45,176 nucleotides of DNA from Deltaproteobacteria bacterium (GTDB lineage Bacteria > Desulfobacterota > Desulfuromonadia > Geobacterales > Pseudopelobacteraceae). The notes under the pieces are model-generated. The model was not told where the DNA came from, searched no databases, and worked only from the letters and a program-made list of their open reading frames with translations. The DNA lies in NCBI GenBank assembly GCA_021782545.1, contig JAJXUW010000004.1:1-45176 (forward strand). The letters run 5' to 3'. This document shows positions 26,949-36,137 of this stretch, one piece after another (the stretch's first letter is position 1; every line of letters begins with the position of its first letter). The position numbers were made by a program, and so were the translations under genes.

Positions 26949-27871
26949 GCAGCGTGCGCGGAACCGGCGACCAGGCGGATACCTTGCGGCAGATGGCGCG
27001 CAGCGCCAAACGGCCGGCATCGGCTACGGCAGGTTCGGCCGGGGCTGGCGGACAGGGCATACGGGTGCTGTCGGTGACCAGTGGCAAGGGAGGGGTCGGC
27101 AAGAGCAACGTGGTTGCCAATCTGGCGATGGCATTGGCCCAGCAGGGCAAGAAGGTGCTGATTGTCGACGCCGACCTGGGGGTGGGCAATCTCGATGTGC
27201 TGCTGGGGCTATCGCCGCAGTACAACCTGAATAACGTGCTGGCCGGTGAATGCAGTCTGATCGACATCATCGTGGAGGTCAGCCCGAACATCAAGCTGAT
27301 CCCGGCCGGTTCAGGGGTGCAGGAGTACACGAGTCTGGGGCAGCATGAAAAGTTAAAGCTGTTGGACGAGCTGGACATGCTTGAGGAGACCTTCGATGTC
27401 ATGATTATCGATACCGAGGCCGGCATTTCCGATAACGTGACCTATTTCACGGTGGCCGCCCAGGAGATCATCGTCGTGGTGTCCCCCGAACCCACCTCGA
27501 TCACCGATGCCTATGCGCTGATCAAGCTGCTGGCCACCCGTTACTCCGAATACCACTTCAAGGTGCTGGTCAATATGGCCCGCGACAGCGAGGACGCCCT
27601 GGAGGTGTTTCGTAAACTGGCCAATGTGGCCGGCCGGTTCCTGGATATCTCGCTGGATTATCTGGGCTGCGTGGTGCGCGACGAACGGCTGGTGGAGGCG
27701 GTCAAGAAACAGAAGGCGGTGTTTGAGCTGTTTCCCGAATCGGACGCCGCAGGCTGCTTCAGCGTTCTGGCGAAGCGGATTATGGAGAACAACCGTCCGA
27801 CCCGGCTCAAAGGGAACATCCAGTTCTTTTTCCGGCGGTATCTGGATGTCCCGGCTGGTGAGCAGTCGTGA
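26945..27871 (+). CDS. flhG: MinD-like ATPase FlhG/FleN
   Basis: 'VTSGKGGVGKSNVVANLAMALAQQGKKVLIVDADLGVGNLDVLLG'. N-terminal 'DQADTLRQM' motif. Follows flhF. Confidence 0.94.
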   Translation: MSSVRGTGDQADTLRQMARSAKRPASATAGSAGAGGQGIRVLSVTSGKGGVGKSNVVANLAMALAQQGKKVLIVDADLGVGNLDVLLGLSPQYNLNNVLAGECSLIDIIVEVSPNIKLIPAGSGVQEYTSLGQHEKLKLLDELDMLEETFDVMIIDTEAGISDNVTYFTVAAQEIIVVVSPEPTSITDAYALIKLLATRYSEYHFKVLVNMARDSEDALEVFRKLANVAGRFLDISLDYLGCVVRDERLVEAVKKQKAVFELFPESDAAGCFSVLAKRIMENNRPTRLKGNIQFFFRRYLDVPAGEQS

Positions 27872-28620
27872 GCAGGCTGCGGGCGTATCAAGAGCAGAGC
27901 GGCGAGCGGGCCCAGCAGACCCGCGAGACGATTATCGTCCAGCATCTGCCGCTGGTGCGGTACCTGGTTGCCAGGTTCACGGCACAGCTGCCGGCCCATC
28001 TTGATCCGCAGGATCTGACCAGTGCCGCCGTCATCGGCCTGATTCACGCTGCCGACCGGTTCGATCCCGGCAGGGGGGTGCAGTTCAAGACTTTTGCCGA
28101 ACAGCATATCCGTGGTGCCATCATTGACGAGTTGCGTGCCTGCGACCCTTTGAGCCGTACGGTGCGTGAAAAGTGCAAGCTGGTGGAACGGGAAATGCAT
28201 AAGTTGGAACACAGCCTGGGCCGCAATCCTAGCGGCCAGGAGATGGCCCAGGCGCTGCAGCTGAACATGGATGCGTATCATCAGCTGCTGGAGGAGGTGC
28301 ACGAATTCTCCTTTATCAGCATAGACGACAGCTGGGATGACGAGGACGGGCATCCTTTAAGCCTGGCCGACGTGTTGGGGGACGACGAGGCGAAGGGGCC
28401 GCAGCAGCAGGCCATGGCTGCGCAGCTGAGCGCATCATTGGGGACCGCCATCGAAGGGCTGCCGGAGCGGGAACGGCTGGCGGTGACGCTGTACTACTAC
28501 GAAGAACTAAACCTAAAGGAGATCGGGGCGATCATGGGGCTGACCGAGTCCCGCATCTGCCAGATACTCAGCCAGGCCATGGCCCGGCTGAAAGGCAAGA
28601 TGAAGCTGTTTCGTCCCTGA
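27868..28620 (+). CDS. fliA: Flagellar sigma factor FliA (sigma28)
   Basis: Region 2 'LVRYLVARFTAQLPAHLDPQDLTSAAVIGLIHAADRFDPGRGVQFKTFAEQHIRGAIIDELR'; C-term 'LTESRICQILSQAMARLK'. Confidence 0.96.
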   Translation: MSRLRAYQEQSGERAQQTRETIIVQHLPLVRYLVARFTAQLPAHLDPQDLTSAAVIGLIHAADRFDPGRGVQFKTFAEQHIRGAIIDELRACDPLSRTVREKCKLVEREMHKLEHSLGRNPSGQEMAQALQLNMDAYHQLLEEVHEFSFISIDDSWDDEDGHPLSLADVLGDDEAKGPQQQAMAAQLSASLGTAIEGLPERERLAVTLYYYEELNLKEIGAIMGLTESRICQILSQAMARLKGKMKLFRP

Positions 28621-28631
28621 AAGGAGCTTGT

Positions 28632-29402
28632 ATGAATGGTGGCATGTACTCGGCCCTGTCCGGCAACCTTTCGGCCATGGAGCGGCTGGATGTGATCGCC
28701 AACAACCTGGCCAACGTCAACACCGCCGGTTTTAAAAAGGACCGGCTGGCGTTCGAAAGCGTTCTGGCCGGTAATTTGAACCCGCCGGCGGTCCCGCCGG
28801 GGCAGACCGCCGATCCGGTGCTGCTGAAGGCGCGGATGGTGACCGACCAGTCGCCCGGTGCCCTGGTGCAGACCGGCAATCAGCTGGATGTTGCGTTGCA
28901 GGGCGATGGTTTTTTCGTCGTTCGCACCCCCGACGGGGGGACGGCCTACACTCGGCAGGGAAGCTTCCGGCTGGCGGCAGACGGTACGCTGGTGACGGCG
29001 AGCGGGTATCCGCTGCTGTCACGGGAGGAGCGGCAGCCGATCAAGCTCGACGTGGCCGATCAACCGGGCGGCGGTAAGCCGGTGATCGATAACCAGGGCA
29101 ACATCACGTTGAATGGCGCGGCGGCGGGTAGTCTGGCCATCGTTGATTTCCCCAAGCCGTACCAGTTGGCCAAGGAGGGTGATACCCTCTTCGTGCCGGC
29201 CCCTGGCAGTGGTGCCGTCCCGCAGGACAGTGGCCCCACCACCACGGTGGTGCAGGGCAGTCTGGAGCAGTCCAATGTGGATGCGGTTGCCGAAATGGTG
29301 CAGATGGTTGAGGCCAACCGTTTTTTTGAGACCTGCCAGCGGGTGGTGCGCAACTTTAGCGATATCGCCTCCAAGGCAGCCAATGACCTGGGCAAGGTGT
29401 GA
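28632..29402 (+). CDS. flgF: Flagellar basal-body rod protein FlgF
   Basis: 'MNGGMYSALSGNLSAMERLDVIANNLANVNTAGFKKDRLAFES'; immediately before flgG. Confidence 0.93.
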   Translation: MNGGMYSALSGNLSAMERLDVIANNLANVNTAGFKKDRLAFESVLAGNLNPPAVPPGQTADPVLLKARMVTDQSPGALVQTGNQLDVALQGDGFFVVRTPDGGTAYTRQGSFRLAADGTLVTASGYPLLSREERQPIKLDVADQPGGGKPVIDNQGNITLNGAAAGSLAIVDFPKPYQLAKEGDTLFVPAPGSGAVPQDSGPTTTVVQGSLEQSNVDAVAEMVQMVEANRFFETCQRVVRNFSDIASKAANDLGKV

Positions 29403-29457
29403 TCTTCTGCCCTGAATATGACGGCTCCTCGCCGTCGCCCCAAAGGAGTAATGCGTC

Positions 29458-30246
29458 ATGATGAGAGCGCTTTGGACCGCAGCGTCCGGGATGAGTTCCC
29501 AGACCCAGAATATCAACGTGATCGCCAACAACCTGGCCAACGTCAACACCACCGGCTTCAAAAAGAGCCGTCCCGACTTTCAGGACCTCATGTATCAGAC
29601 CGTGCAGAACCCCGGCTCACCCTCAACAAACGCCAATCAGAACCCCGTGGGGATACAGTTTGGTATGGGTTCACGGCTGGCGGCGGTTTCCAAGCAGTTT
29701 ACCCCCGGCGATTTTCAGAACACCGGAGGCTCTCTTGATGTCGCAATCGAGGGGGACGGCTTTTTCCAGATCCAACTGCCGGACGGCAGTACCGCGTACA
29801 GCAGGGCCGGCAACTTCAAGATGGACAGCAACGGCCGGATCGTGACCACCGATGGCTATCCAATGATCCCGGAGATCGTCATCCCGAACAACTCATCCAA
29901 GATCAGCATCGGGACTGATGGCACGGTGTCCGTCATTCAGGCCGGGCAGACCGCCTCATCGACGGTAGGCAACATCCAGTTGGCGAATTTTACCAACCCG
30001 GCTGGCCTCTCCTCCATGGGCAGGAACCTGTACCAACAGACCGACGCCTCCGGCAACGCCACCACCGGTACGCCCGGTCAGAACGGCCTCGGCACCATCA
30101 GCCAGGGATTCCTCGAAATGAGTAACGTGAACGTGGCAGAGGAGATGGTCAACATGATCATCGGTCAGCGGGCCTATGATGCCAATTCCAAGGCGATCAC
30201 CACCTCGGACCAGATGCTGCAGACCGCCAACAACCTGGTGCGGTAG
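29458..30246 (+). CDS. flgG: Flagellar distal rod protein FlgG
   Basis: 'MMRALWTAASGMSSQTQNINVIANNLANVNTTGFKKSRPDFQDLMYQT', 'MVNMIIGQRAYDANSKAITTSDQMLQTANNLVR'. Confidence 0.97.
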   Translation: MMRALWTAASGMSSQTQNINVIANNLANVNTTGFKKSRPDFQDLMYQTVQNPGSPSTNANQNPVGIQFGMGSRLAAVSKQFTPGDFQNTGGSLDVAIEGDGFFQIQLPDGSTAYSRAGNFKMDSNGRIVTTDGYPMIPEIVIPNNSSKISIGTDGTVSVIQAGQTASSTVGNIQLANFTNPAGLSSMGRNLYQQTDASGNATTGTPGQNGLGTISQGFLEMSNVNVAEEMVNMIIGQRAYDANSKAITTSDQMLQTANNLVR

Positions 30247-30249
30247 GCG

Positions 30250-30981
30250 ATGCGCATCGTAAGCCTGTGGATAGCCCTTTTCGTGCTGCTTTGCGGTCTG
30301 CGGCCCATGCCAGGATACGCCGCTGCGCGGGGGAACGATCCGTCTGTTCTCTCGGAACGCGAGGTGCGTAGCGCGGTCACCCGTTTTCTGGCCGAAAAGC
30401 TGGAAGGGCGTGGCTGGCAGACCACCATTGCGCAGCTCTCTTTTCCGCAGGGGATCAGGCTGCCTAAAGGAACGCGTGAACTTGAACTGATCGCACCATC
30501 GTCCTGGGACGGCTGGGGGCCGGTCAGCCTTGCCTTGGTGGTGCGCGTCAACGGCGAGATCCAGAAAAATCTCCCCTTGCGACTGCAGGTCGACGCCCGG
30601 ACCGACATGGTGGTCGCCACACGGCAGCTGATGGCCGGGACCGTCCTTGCTGCAGATGATCTTCAACTGCAGCAGCGCGACGTGGCCCAGGCGGGGGGGC
30701 TCCAGATCAGGGAGATCAGCGAAGCTGTCGGCAAGAAGCTGAGGACCATGGCGAGAAGCGGGGCGCCGATAAGGAGCAACCAGCTGGAAAAAGTGCCGGT
30801 GGTGCGCGGTGGGCAGTTGGTGACCATCCTGGCGGAGAGTGCAGGATTACGGATCTCGGTCACCGGGCGGGCGAAGAGTTCCGGCGGTATCGGCGACCTG
30901 ATCAGGGTCGAGAACTTAAGTTCCCATCGGGAGATCCCTGCCCGCGTGATTGATGCCACTACGGTGGAGGCAGCCTTTTAA
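30250..30981 (+). CDS. flgA: P-ring assembly chaperone FlgA
   Basis: SAF-type 'TDMVVATRQLMAGTVLAADDLQLQQRDVAQ', 'PIRSNQLEKVPVVRGGQLVTI'; signal peptide. Confidence 0.93.
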   Translation: MRIVSLWIALFVLLCGLRPMPGYAAARGNDPSVLSEREVRSAVTRFLAEKLEGRGWQTTIAQLSFPQGIRLPKGTRELELIAPSSWDGWGPVSLALVVRVNGEIQKNLPLRLQVDARTDMVVATRQLMAGTVLAADDLQLQQRDVAQAGGLQIREISEAVGKKLRTMARSGAPIRSNQLEKVPVVRGGQLVTILAESAGLRISVTGRAKSSGGIGDLIRVENLSSHREIPARVIDATTVEAAF

Positions 30982-30997
30982 CTCAGGAGCAGTGCGT

Positions 30998-31678
30998 ATG
31001 AAACGCTATACCATCATGGCGGTTGCCGCCTTTTTGTTGAGCGGCTGCGTGGTGCAGCAGAGCGAAATGGCCACCCCTACCTTCGACCAGCAGCTGAAAC
31101 CGGCGGCGCCGACCTACAGTAACGGTTCCATCTGGCAGGCCTCCAGCGCCTCACTGACCGAGGATGGCAAGGCGCGTAAGGTGGGCGATGTCGTCACCAT
31201 CCTGGTTACGGAAACGGCCAGCGCCAGCAAACAGGCGGCAACGTCAACTGGGCGTTCAAGCTCGATGAGCGCCGGAATCCCGGCCTTCATGGGGTTGCAG
31301 GGGGCGGGAATACTGGCAAATAACCTGGGGGGCGACCTCTCCAAGCTGATCGATGCCAGTGCCAGTTCAAAGTTCGATGGCAGTGGCTCCACCTCCCGCA
31401 AGGAGAGCCTGACGGCCACCATCACCGCCAAGGTGATCGATGTGCTGCCCAATGGCAATCTCCGGATCGAGGGGCATCGCCACGTGAAAGTGAACAGCGA
31501 GGATCAGATCGTCACGGTACGTGGGGTGATCCGGCCGCGGGATATCTCGGTCGACAACACGATCAATTCCAGTTACGTGGCCGATGCGCAGATCAGCTAC
31601 AGCGGAGAAGGGATCATCTCCGACCGTCAGCGGCCTGGCTGGTTGATGAACATTATCGACAAGCTGTGGCCCTTCTAG
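30998..31678 (+). CDS. flgH: Flagellar L-ring lipoprotein FlgH
   Basis: Lipobox 'AFLLSGCVVQQ'; 'NGSIWQAS', 'ARKVGDVVTILVTETASASKQAAT', C-terminal 'GWLMNIIDKLWPF'. Confidence 0.95.
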   Translation: MKRYTIMAVAAFLLSGCVVQQSEMATPTFDQQLKPAAPTYSNGSIWQASSASLTEDGKARKVGDVVTILVTETASASKQAATSTGRSSSMSAGIPAFMGLQGAGILANNLGGDLSKLIDASASSKFDGSGSTSRKESLTATITAKVIDVLPNGNLRIEGHRHVKVNSEDQIVTVRGVIRPRDISVDNTINSSYVADAQISYSGEGIISDRQRPGWLMNIIDKLWPF

Positions 31679-31703
31679 GGTGAGACAGTATGAAGGGTGC
31701 CCA

Positions 31704-32792
31704 ATGAAAACGATACTAGCAGTGTGCGCCGTGTTGATCGGACTTGCCCTACCGGCCGGTGCGGCAAGGATCAAGGATATTGCCGCCTTTGACGGGGTGC
31801 GGGACAACCAGTTGGCCGGTTACGGTTTGGTGGTGGGCCTAAACGGTTCCGGCGACAGCGACCAGACCAAGTTCCCGGTGCAGTCGCTGGTCAATATGCT
31901 GGAGAGGATGGGGGTCACCATCAACCGGGGCGATGTGAAGGTTAAAAACGTTGCGGCGGTAATGGTAACCGCCACGCTGCCACCCTTTGCCAAGCAGGGG
32001 ACCAAACTGGACGTAACGGTCTCTTCCATGGGTGATGCCAAGACCATCGCTGGCGGCACCCTGGTGATGACCCCGCTTAAAGGGGCCGATAACCAGGTCT
32101 ACGCCGTGGCACAAGGGTCCGTGCTGACCAACTCGTTCGCCTTTGGCGGGGCCGGGGCCTCTGCTACCAAGAACCATCCGACGGCCGGCAGGATCAGTAA
32201 CGGTGCCTTGGTTGAACGGGAGTTGCCCAATGTGCTGGCCGGTAAATCCACCTTGCGGCTTAATCTGGCGCAGGAAGACTTCACCACCGCCTCACGGGTG
32301 GCAGCGGCGATCAACAAACAGTTCAGCGGCAGTGCCGCCACCAGCGACGCCGCATCGGTCATGGTGCAGATCCCCAAGGAGTTCAGCAACCGGCCGGTTG
32401 ATTTCATCGCCCAGGTGGAAAATCTGGACGTGGTGCAGGATGTGCCGGCGCGGGTGGTGGTAAACGAACGGACCGGTACCATCGTGATGGGAGAGGCGGT
32501 CAGGATCGCACCGGTGGCGGTCTCCCATGGCAATCTGGCCCTGACGATCAAGGAAACCCCCAAGGTATCGCAGCCGGCACCGCTCTCCACGGGGGTGACC
32601 ACCGTGGTACCCCGCACTGATCTGAAGGTGAAGGAGGAGCAGAAACGGCTTTCCCTGCTGCCGGCCGGCAACACCATCGGTGATGTCGTACGGGGTCTGA
32701 ACATGCTGGGGGTCACGCCACGCGACCTGATCTCCATCCTCCAGGCCATCAAGGCCGCTGGGGCCCTGCAGGCGGAGCTGGTGATCATATAA
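31704..32792 (+). CDS. flgI: Flagellar P-ring protein FlgI
   Basis: 'ARIKDIAAFDGVRDNQLAGYGLVVGLNGSGDSD'; 'VVRGLNMLGVTPRDLISILQAIKAAGALQAELVII'. ATG 31704 preferred. Confidence 0.97.
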   Translation: MKTILAVCAVLIGLALPAGAARIKDIAAFDGVRDNQLAGYGLVVGLNGSGDSDQTKFPVQSLVNMLERMGVTINRGDVKVKNVAAVMVTATLPPFAKQGTKLDVTVSSMGDAKTIAGGTLVMTPLKGADNQVYAVAQGSVLTNSFAFGGAGASATKNHPTAGRISNGALVERELPNVLAGKSTLRLNLAQEDFTTASRVAAAINKQFSGSAATSDAASVMVQIPKEFSNRPVDFIAQVENLDVVQDVPARVVVNERTGTIVMGEAVRIAPVAVSHGNLALTIKETPKVSQPAPLSTGVTTVVPRTDLKVKEEQKRLSLLPAGNTIGDVVRGLNMLGVTPRDLISILQAIKAAGALQAELVII

Positions 32793-32805
32793 CCGTGACA
32801 ATTAG

Positions 32806-32833
32806 TCAAGAAAATTACCTGATGAGCCGATAA
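32806..32833 (+). promoter_or_regulatory. Putative sigma28 (FliA) promoter for flgJ-flgN-flgK-flgL
   Basis: Exact GCCGATAA -10 (32826-32833) with TCAAG (32806-32810) as imperfect -35; located in the 51-nt flgI-flgJ gap. Confidence 0.6.
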
Positions 32834-32843
32834 AGTAATCACC

Positions 32844-33227
32844 ATGGACAGCGAACTGACCATAGCGCCAACGACGTTGGTACAGGAACAGAAGGCCGAA
32901 CAGCTGGGGCTACGGGCCAAGGGCGGCAAGGAACCGCTGACCGATGCCCGGCGTAAGGAACTGACGAAGATAGCGCAGGATTTCGAGGCGATCTTCACCG
33001 GTATGATGCTCAAGTCGATGCGGGATACCGTACCCGAGGACAGCCTGACCGGTGGCGGCAGGGGCGAGGATATCTATCGGTCGCTGCTCGATCAGCAGTA
33101 CGCCACACTGGCTTCGCAACACAACGGTGGTCTCGGTATCGCTGCCATGATGGAAAAGGAGCTGTTGCGAAATTATGCCGTGCCGCAGCAACCGGCGGGG
33201 GGCAAGCCGTCAGGTGATAACCAATGA
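32844..33227 (+). CDS. flgJ: FlgJ-type rod-binding protein (N-terminal domain only)
   Basis: 'ELTKIAQDFEAIFTGMMLKSMRDTVP...GGGRGEDIYRSLLDQQYATLASQHNGGLGIAAMMEKEL'; no muramidase domain. Confidence 0.92.
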   Translation: MDSELTIAPTTLVQEQKAEQLGLRAKGGKEPLTDARRKELTKIAQDFEAIFTGMMLKSMRDTVPEDSLTGGGRGEDIYRSLLDQQYATLASQHNGGLGIAAMMEKELLRNYAVPQQPAGGKPSGDNQ

Positions 33228-33724
33228 CCGTTGACATTACCGTGCTGGAAAAGGCGTTACAGGAACAACTGGCCGTGTTTGGCGATCTGCAGCGGCTGCT
33301 GGGGGAAGAACAACAGGCCGTTGTCGAACTGGACACCGCCCGCATGGAGCTCCTAAACAGCCAGAAGGAACCGGTGATCGCCCGGCAGATGCTGGCCGCC
33401 GATCTGCTGCGGGATGCCATTGCAGGCCTGTCCCGCCAATCGGGTGGCGTCGCGGCCAAAAATGTGAGTGAACTCCTGCAGCGGCTGCCACGCGAGTCGA
33501 CAAAGGAACTTGCCGCACTGCAGCAGGCGGTGCAGGAGTCTGGCGCCGCAGTCCACAGGCAGGCACAGCACAACCGGGCCTTGTTGGAACCGTTTCTGAC
33601 TACGGTAAACGACTCGCTCTCGTTTCTGCTGCGGGTGCTGAACACATCCAATCAGTATGGTGCCTCGGGAAGCTATCTGCAACGGACGCAGGCCGGAGCC
33701 GTGATGGTAAACAGGGAGGCATGA
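33224..33724 (+). CDS. flgN: FlgN-like export chaperone
   Basis: Helical 166-aa protein between flgJ and flgK; 'LEKALQEQLAVFGDLQRLLGEEQQAVVELDTARM'. Confidence 0.82.
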   Translation: MTVDITVLEKALQEQLAVFGDLQRLLGEEQQAVVELDTARMELLNSQKEPVIARQMLAADLLRDAIAGLSRQSGGVAAKNVSELLQRLPRESTKELAALQQAVQESGAAVHRQAQHNRALLEPFLTTVNDSLSFLLRVLNTSNQYGASGSYLQRTQAGAVMVNREA

Positions 33725-33725
33725 G

Positions 33726-35114
33726 ATGAGCCTGAGTTCGACACTCGAGATTGGCACGTCAGGACTCAAGATCTACCAGGTGGCCTCGGAGGTCGTGAGC
33801 GAGAATATTGCCAACGTCAATACGCCCGGCTATTCGCGGCAGCGGGTGTTGCTGGAGAGTGCCCCGCCGACGACGGCCAACGGCTTTCCGCTGGGAACAG
33901 GGGTGCGAATTCAGACGGTGGAGCGGTATTACGATGCCCTGTTGCAGAAACAGCTGGTCAATGCCTCCACCACCTCCAGCTACGACAGCACCAAATCCCA
34001 GGTGTTGCAACAGGTTGAGCCGGTTTTCAACGAAGTTGCCCAGAACGGTCTGGGCGATGCCATCACCAGCTTCTTCAACGCCTGGCAGGACCTGACCCTG
34101 AACCCCTCCGGTACGGCCGAGCGCCAAGCGGTGCTGTCACAGGGCAAGATTCTGGCCGACCAGTTCAATTACACCAGCACCACCCTGCAAAACTCCATCA
34201 CCCAGCAGGACCAGTCGCTGGTGCCGCTGGTGGGGGATGCCAACAACAAAGGGACGATAAATAGCATACTTACCAACATCGCCCAGTTAAACGGCCAGAT
34301 AAAGTACACCGAGCAGGTGTATGGAAATGCCAACGAGATGCGCGACCAACGGGATTATCTGATCCGGCAGCTGTCCGGTTACACGGGGGTCAACTACACC
34401 GAGAACGCCGACGGCACTACCGATGTCACCACCGATATCGGCGGCACCACCTACGCTCTGGTGACCGGCAACCAGGCCGCCACCTTCTCAAGCACGGTAA
34501 ATGCGGGCACCGGCCTGCACGATATTACCCTGCAGGCAGTGGGAGCCGGCAGTGCTGCGACGGTCTACCCCACCACCGGCCAGCTGGGGTCGATCCTCAC
34601 TATGCGCGATACCATCATCCCCGGGTATCTGAAGCAGGTAGACAGCCTGGCCACCGGTATCGCCTCGGCGGTCAATACGCAACAGGCCGCCGGGTTTGAT
34701 CTCACAGGCACGGCAGGCATCGCCTTTTTTAGTCCCGCCACCAGCGCCGCCACCATTGCCGTCAATGCGGCCATGACCACCACGACGATCGCCGCCTCGG
34801 GAACGGTCGGCGTAAACGGCGACAACAGCAACGCCCTGAAGATTGCGCAACTGAACACCACCAACGGCTATTCGAATACCTACGACGCCCTGGTGGCACA
34901 AGTCGGGGTGGATGTCCAGGCCGCCAAGACCACCTCCAGCCAGGACGACGCCTTCATGAAGCAGTTGACCACCCTGCGGGACTCCAATTCCGGCGTCTCG
35001 CTGGACGAAGAGCTGACCACGCTGATCCAGTATCAGAAGTCGTATCAGGCCTCGGCCAAGTTGATCACCACGACCAGTGACATGATGGACACCGTGATCA
35101 ACATGGTGAAATAG
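33726..35114 (+). CDS. flgK: Hook-associated protein 1 FlgK
   Basis: 'MSLSSTLEIGTSGLKIYQVASEVVSENIANVNTPGYSRQRVLLES'; C-term 'GVSLDEELTTLIQYQKSYQASAKLITTTSDMMDTVINMVK'. Confidence 0.97.
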   Translation: MSLSSTLEIGTSGLKIYQVASEVVSENIANVNTPGYSRQRVLLESAPPTTANGFPLGTGVRIQTVERYYDALLQKQLVNASTTSSYDSTKSQVLQQVEPVFNEVAQNGLGDAITSFFNAWQDLTLNPSGTAERQAVLSQGKILADQFNYTSTTLQNSITQQDQSLVPLVGDANNKGTINSILTNIAQLNGQIKYTEQVYGNANEMRDQRDYLIRQLSGYTGVNYTENADGTTDVTTDIGGTTYALVTGNQAATFSSTVNAGTGLHDITLQAVGAGSAATVYPTTGQLGSILTMRDTIIPGYLKQVDSLATGIASAVNTQQAAGFDLTGTAGIAFFSPATSAATIAVNAAMTTTTIAASGTVGVNGDNSNALKIAQLNTTNGYSNTYDALVAQVGVDVQAAKTTSSQDDAFMKQLTTLRDSNSGVSLDEELTTLIQYQKSYQASAKLITTTSDMMDTVINMVK

Positions 35115-35123
35115 GAGACGACC

Positions 35124-36050
35124 ATGCGGATAACCCCCAATATCACCATGCAGAACTCGCTGTACAACATTCAGCAGTCCCGCACCCTGCTGGACAGCAT
35201 CAATGAGAAGATCTCTTCGGGCATGAACGTCAACCGGCCCAGCGACGATCCGGTCACGGCCCGTCTTTTGACCGGCATTGCGGACCAGTTAAAGACCGGT
35301 AACCAGTACGCCAGCAACATCACCAAGGCGGGTAACTGGCTGCAGATGACCAACACCGCCCTCACCAGCATGAATGACACCATGGCGCTCGTCAAGCAGG
35401 TGGCGGGGACGGTGACGGGGGGGACCAACGACGCCACCACCGTTCAGGCTGCCATCACCCAGCTGACCTCGCTGCGCGAGCAACTGGCGGACCTGGGCAA
35501 CACCCAGCAGGATGGCCAGTACCTCTTTGCCGGCACCAACACGACCGTCAAGCCGTTCGACCGCTCGGTCAACACCGCTCCCCCGGCGACGCAACCGGTA
35601 CCGACGGATCCGACCTACTATCAGGGTAACGACAATACCAACGCCATCGAACTTGCCGCCGGTTCCACCGAGAACCTGAATATCCCCGGTTCGCAGGTAC
35701 TGACCGGCCCCTCCGCCAATATCCTCTGGTCACTGGACAGCCTCATCAGCACTCTGAAGACCAATCCCACCGATCAGACGACGATTACGGCCCGGGTAAA
35801 TGAACTTGAGAACGGGGCCACGCAGATTGTCAACGCCCAGGTGGTGAATTCAACCAAGATAAAGCGGTTGGATACCATGACCACCATGAATACCAACACC
35901 AAGACCACCCTCCAGAGCGTGGTGGCAAACGTGCAGAACGCCGATTATGCCAAGTTGGCCGTGGAGCTGCAGCAGCAACAGACCGCCTTCCAGGCGACAC
36001 TCTCTTCAACCGCCAAGATCAGCCAGCTGTCACTTTTGAACTACCTGTAA
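35124..36050 (+). CDS. flgL: Hook-associated protein 3 FlgL
   Basis: 'MRITPNITMQNSLYNIQQSRTLLDSINEKISSGMNVNRPSDDP'; flagellin-like C-terminus. Confidence 0.95.
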   Translation: MRITPNITMQNSLYNIQQSRTLLDSINEKISSGMNVNRPSDDPVTARLLTGIADQLKTGNQYASNITKAGNWLQMTNTALTSMNDTMALVKQVAGTVTGGTNDATTVQAAITQLTSLREQLADLGNTQQDGQYLFAGTNTTVKPFDRSVNTAPPATQPVPTDPTYYQGNDNTNAIELAAGSTENLNIPGSQVLTGPSANILWSLDSLISTLKTNPTDQTTITARVNELENGATQIVNAQVVNSTKIKRLDTMTTMNTNTKTTLQSVVANVQNADYAKLAVELQQQQTAFQATLSSTAKISQLSLLNYL

Positions 36051-36077
36051 CCGTTTACCGTTCTGATACTAAACGAC

Positions 36078-36111
36078 CACGGGGGGCTGCAGCATGCTGC
36101 AGCCCCCCGTG
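36078..36111. terminator. 34-bp perfect palindrome between convergent flgL and dnaB (putative bidirectional terminator)
   Basis: CACGGGGGGCTGCAGCATGCTGCAGCCCCCCGTG reads the same on both strands. Confidence 0.75.
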
Positions 36112-36137
36112 CTGTCCAGAGGAAAAACGTACCCCGG

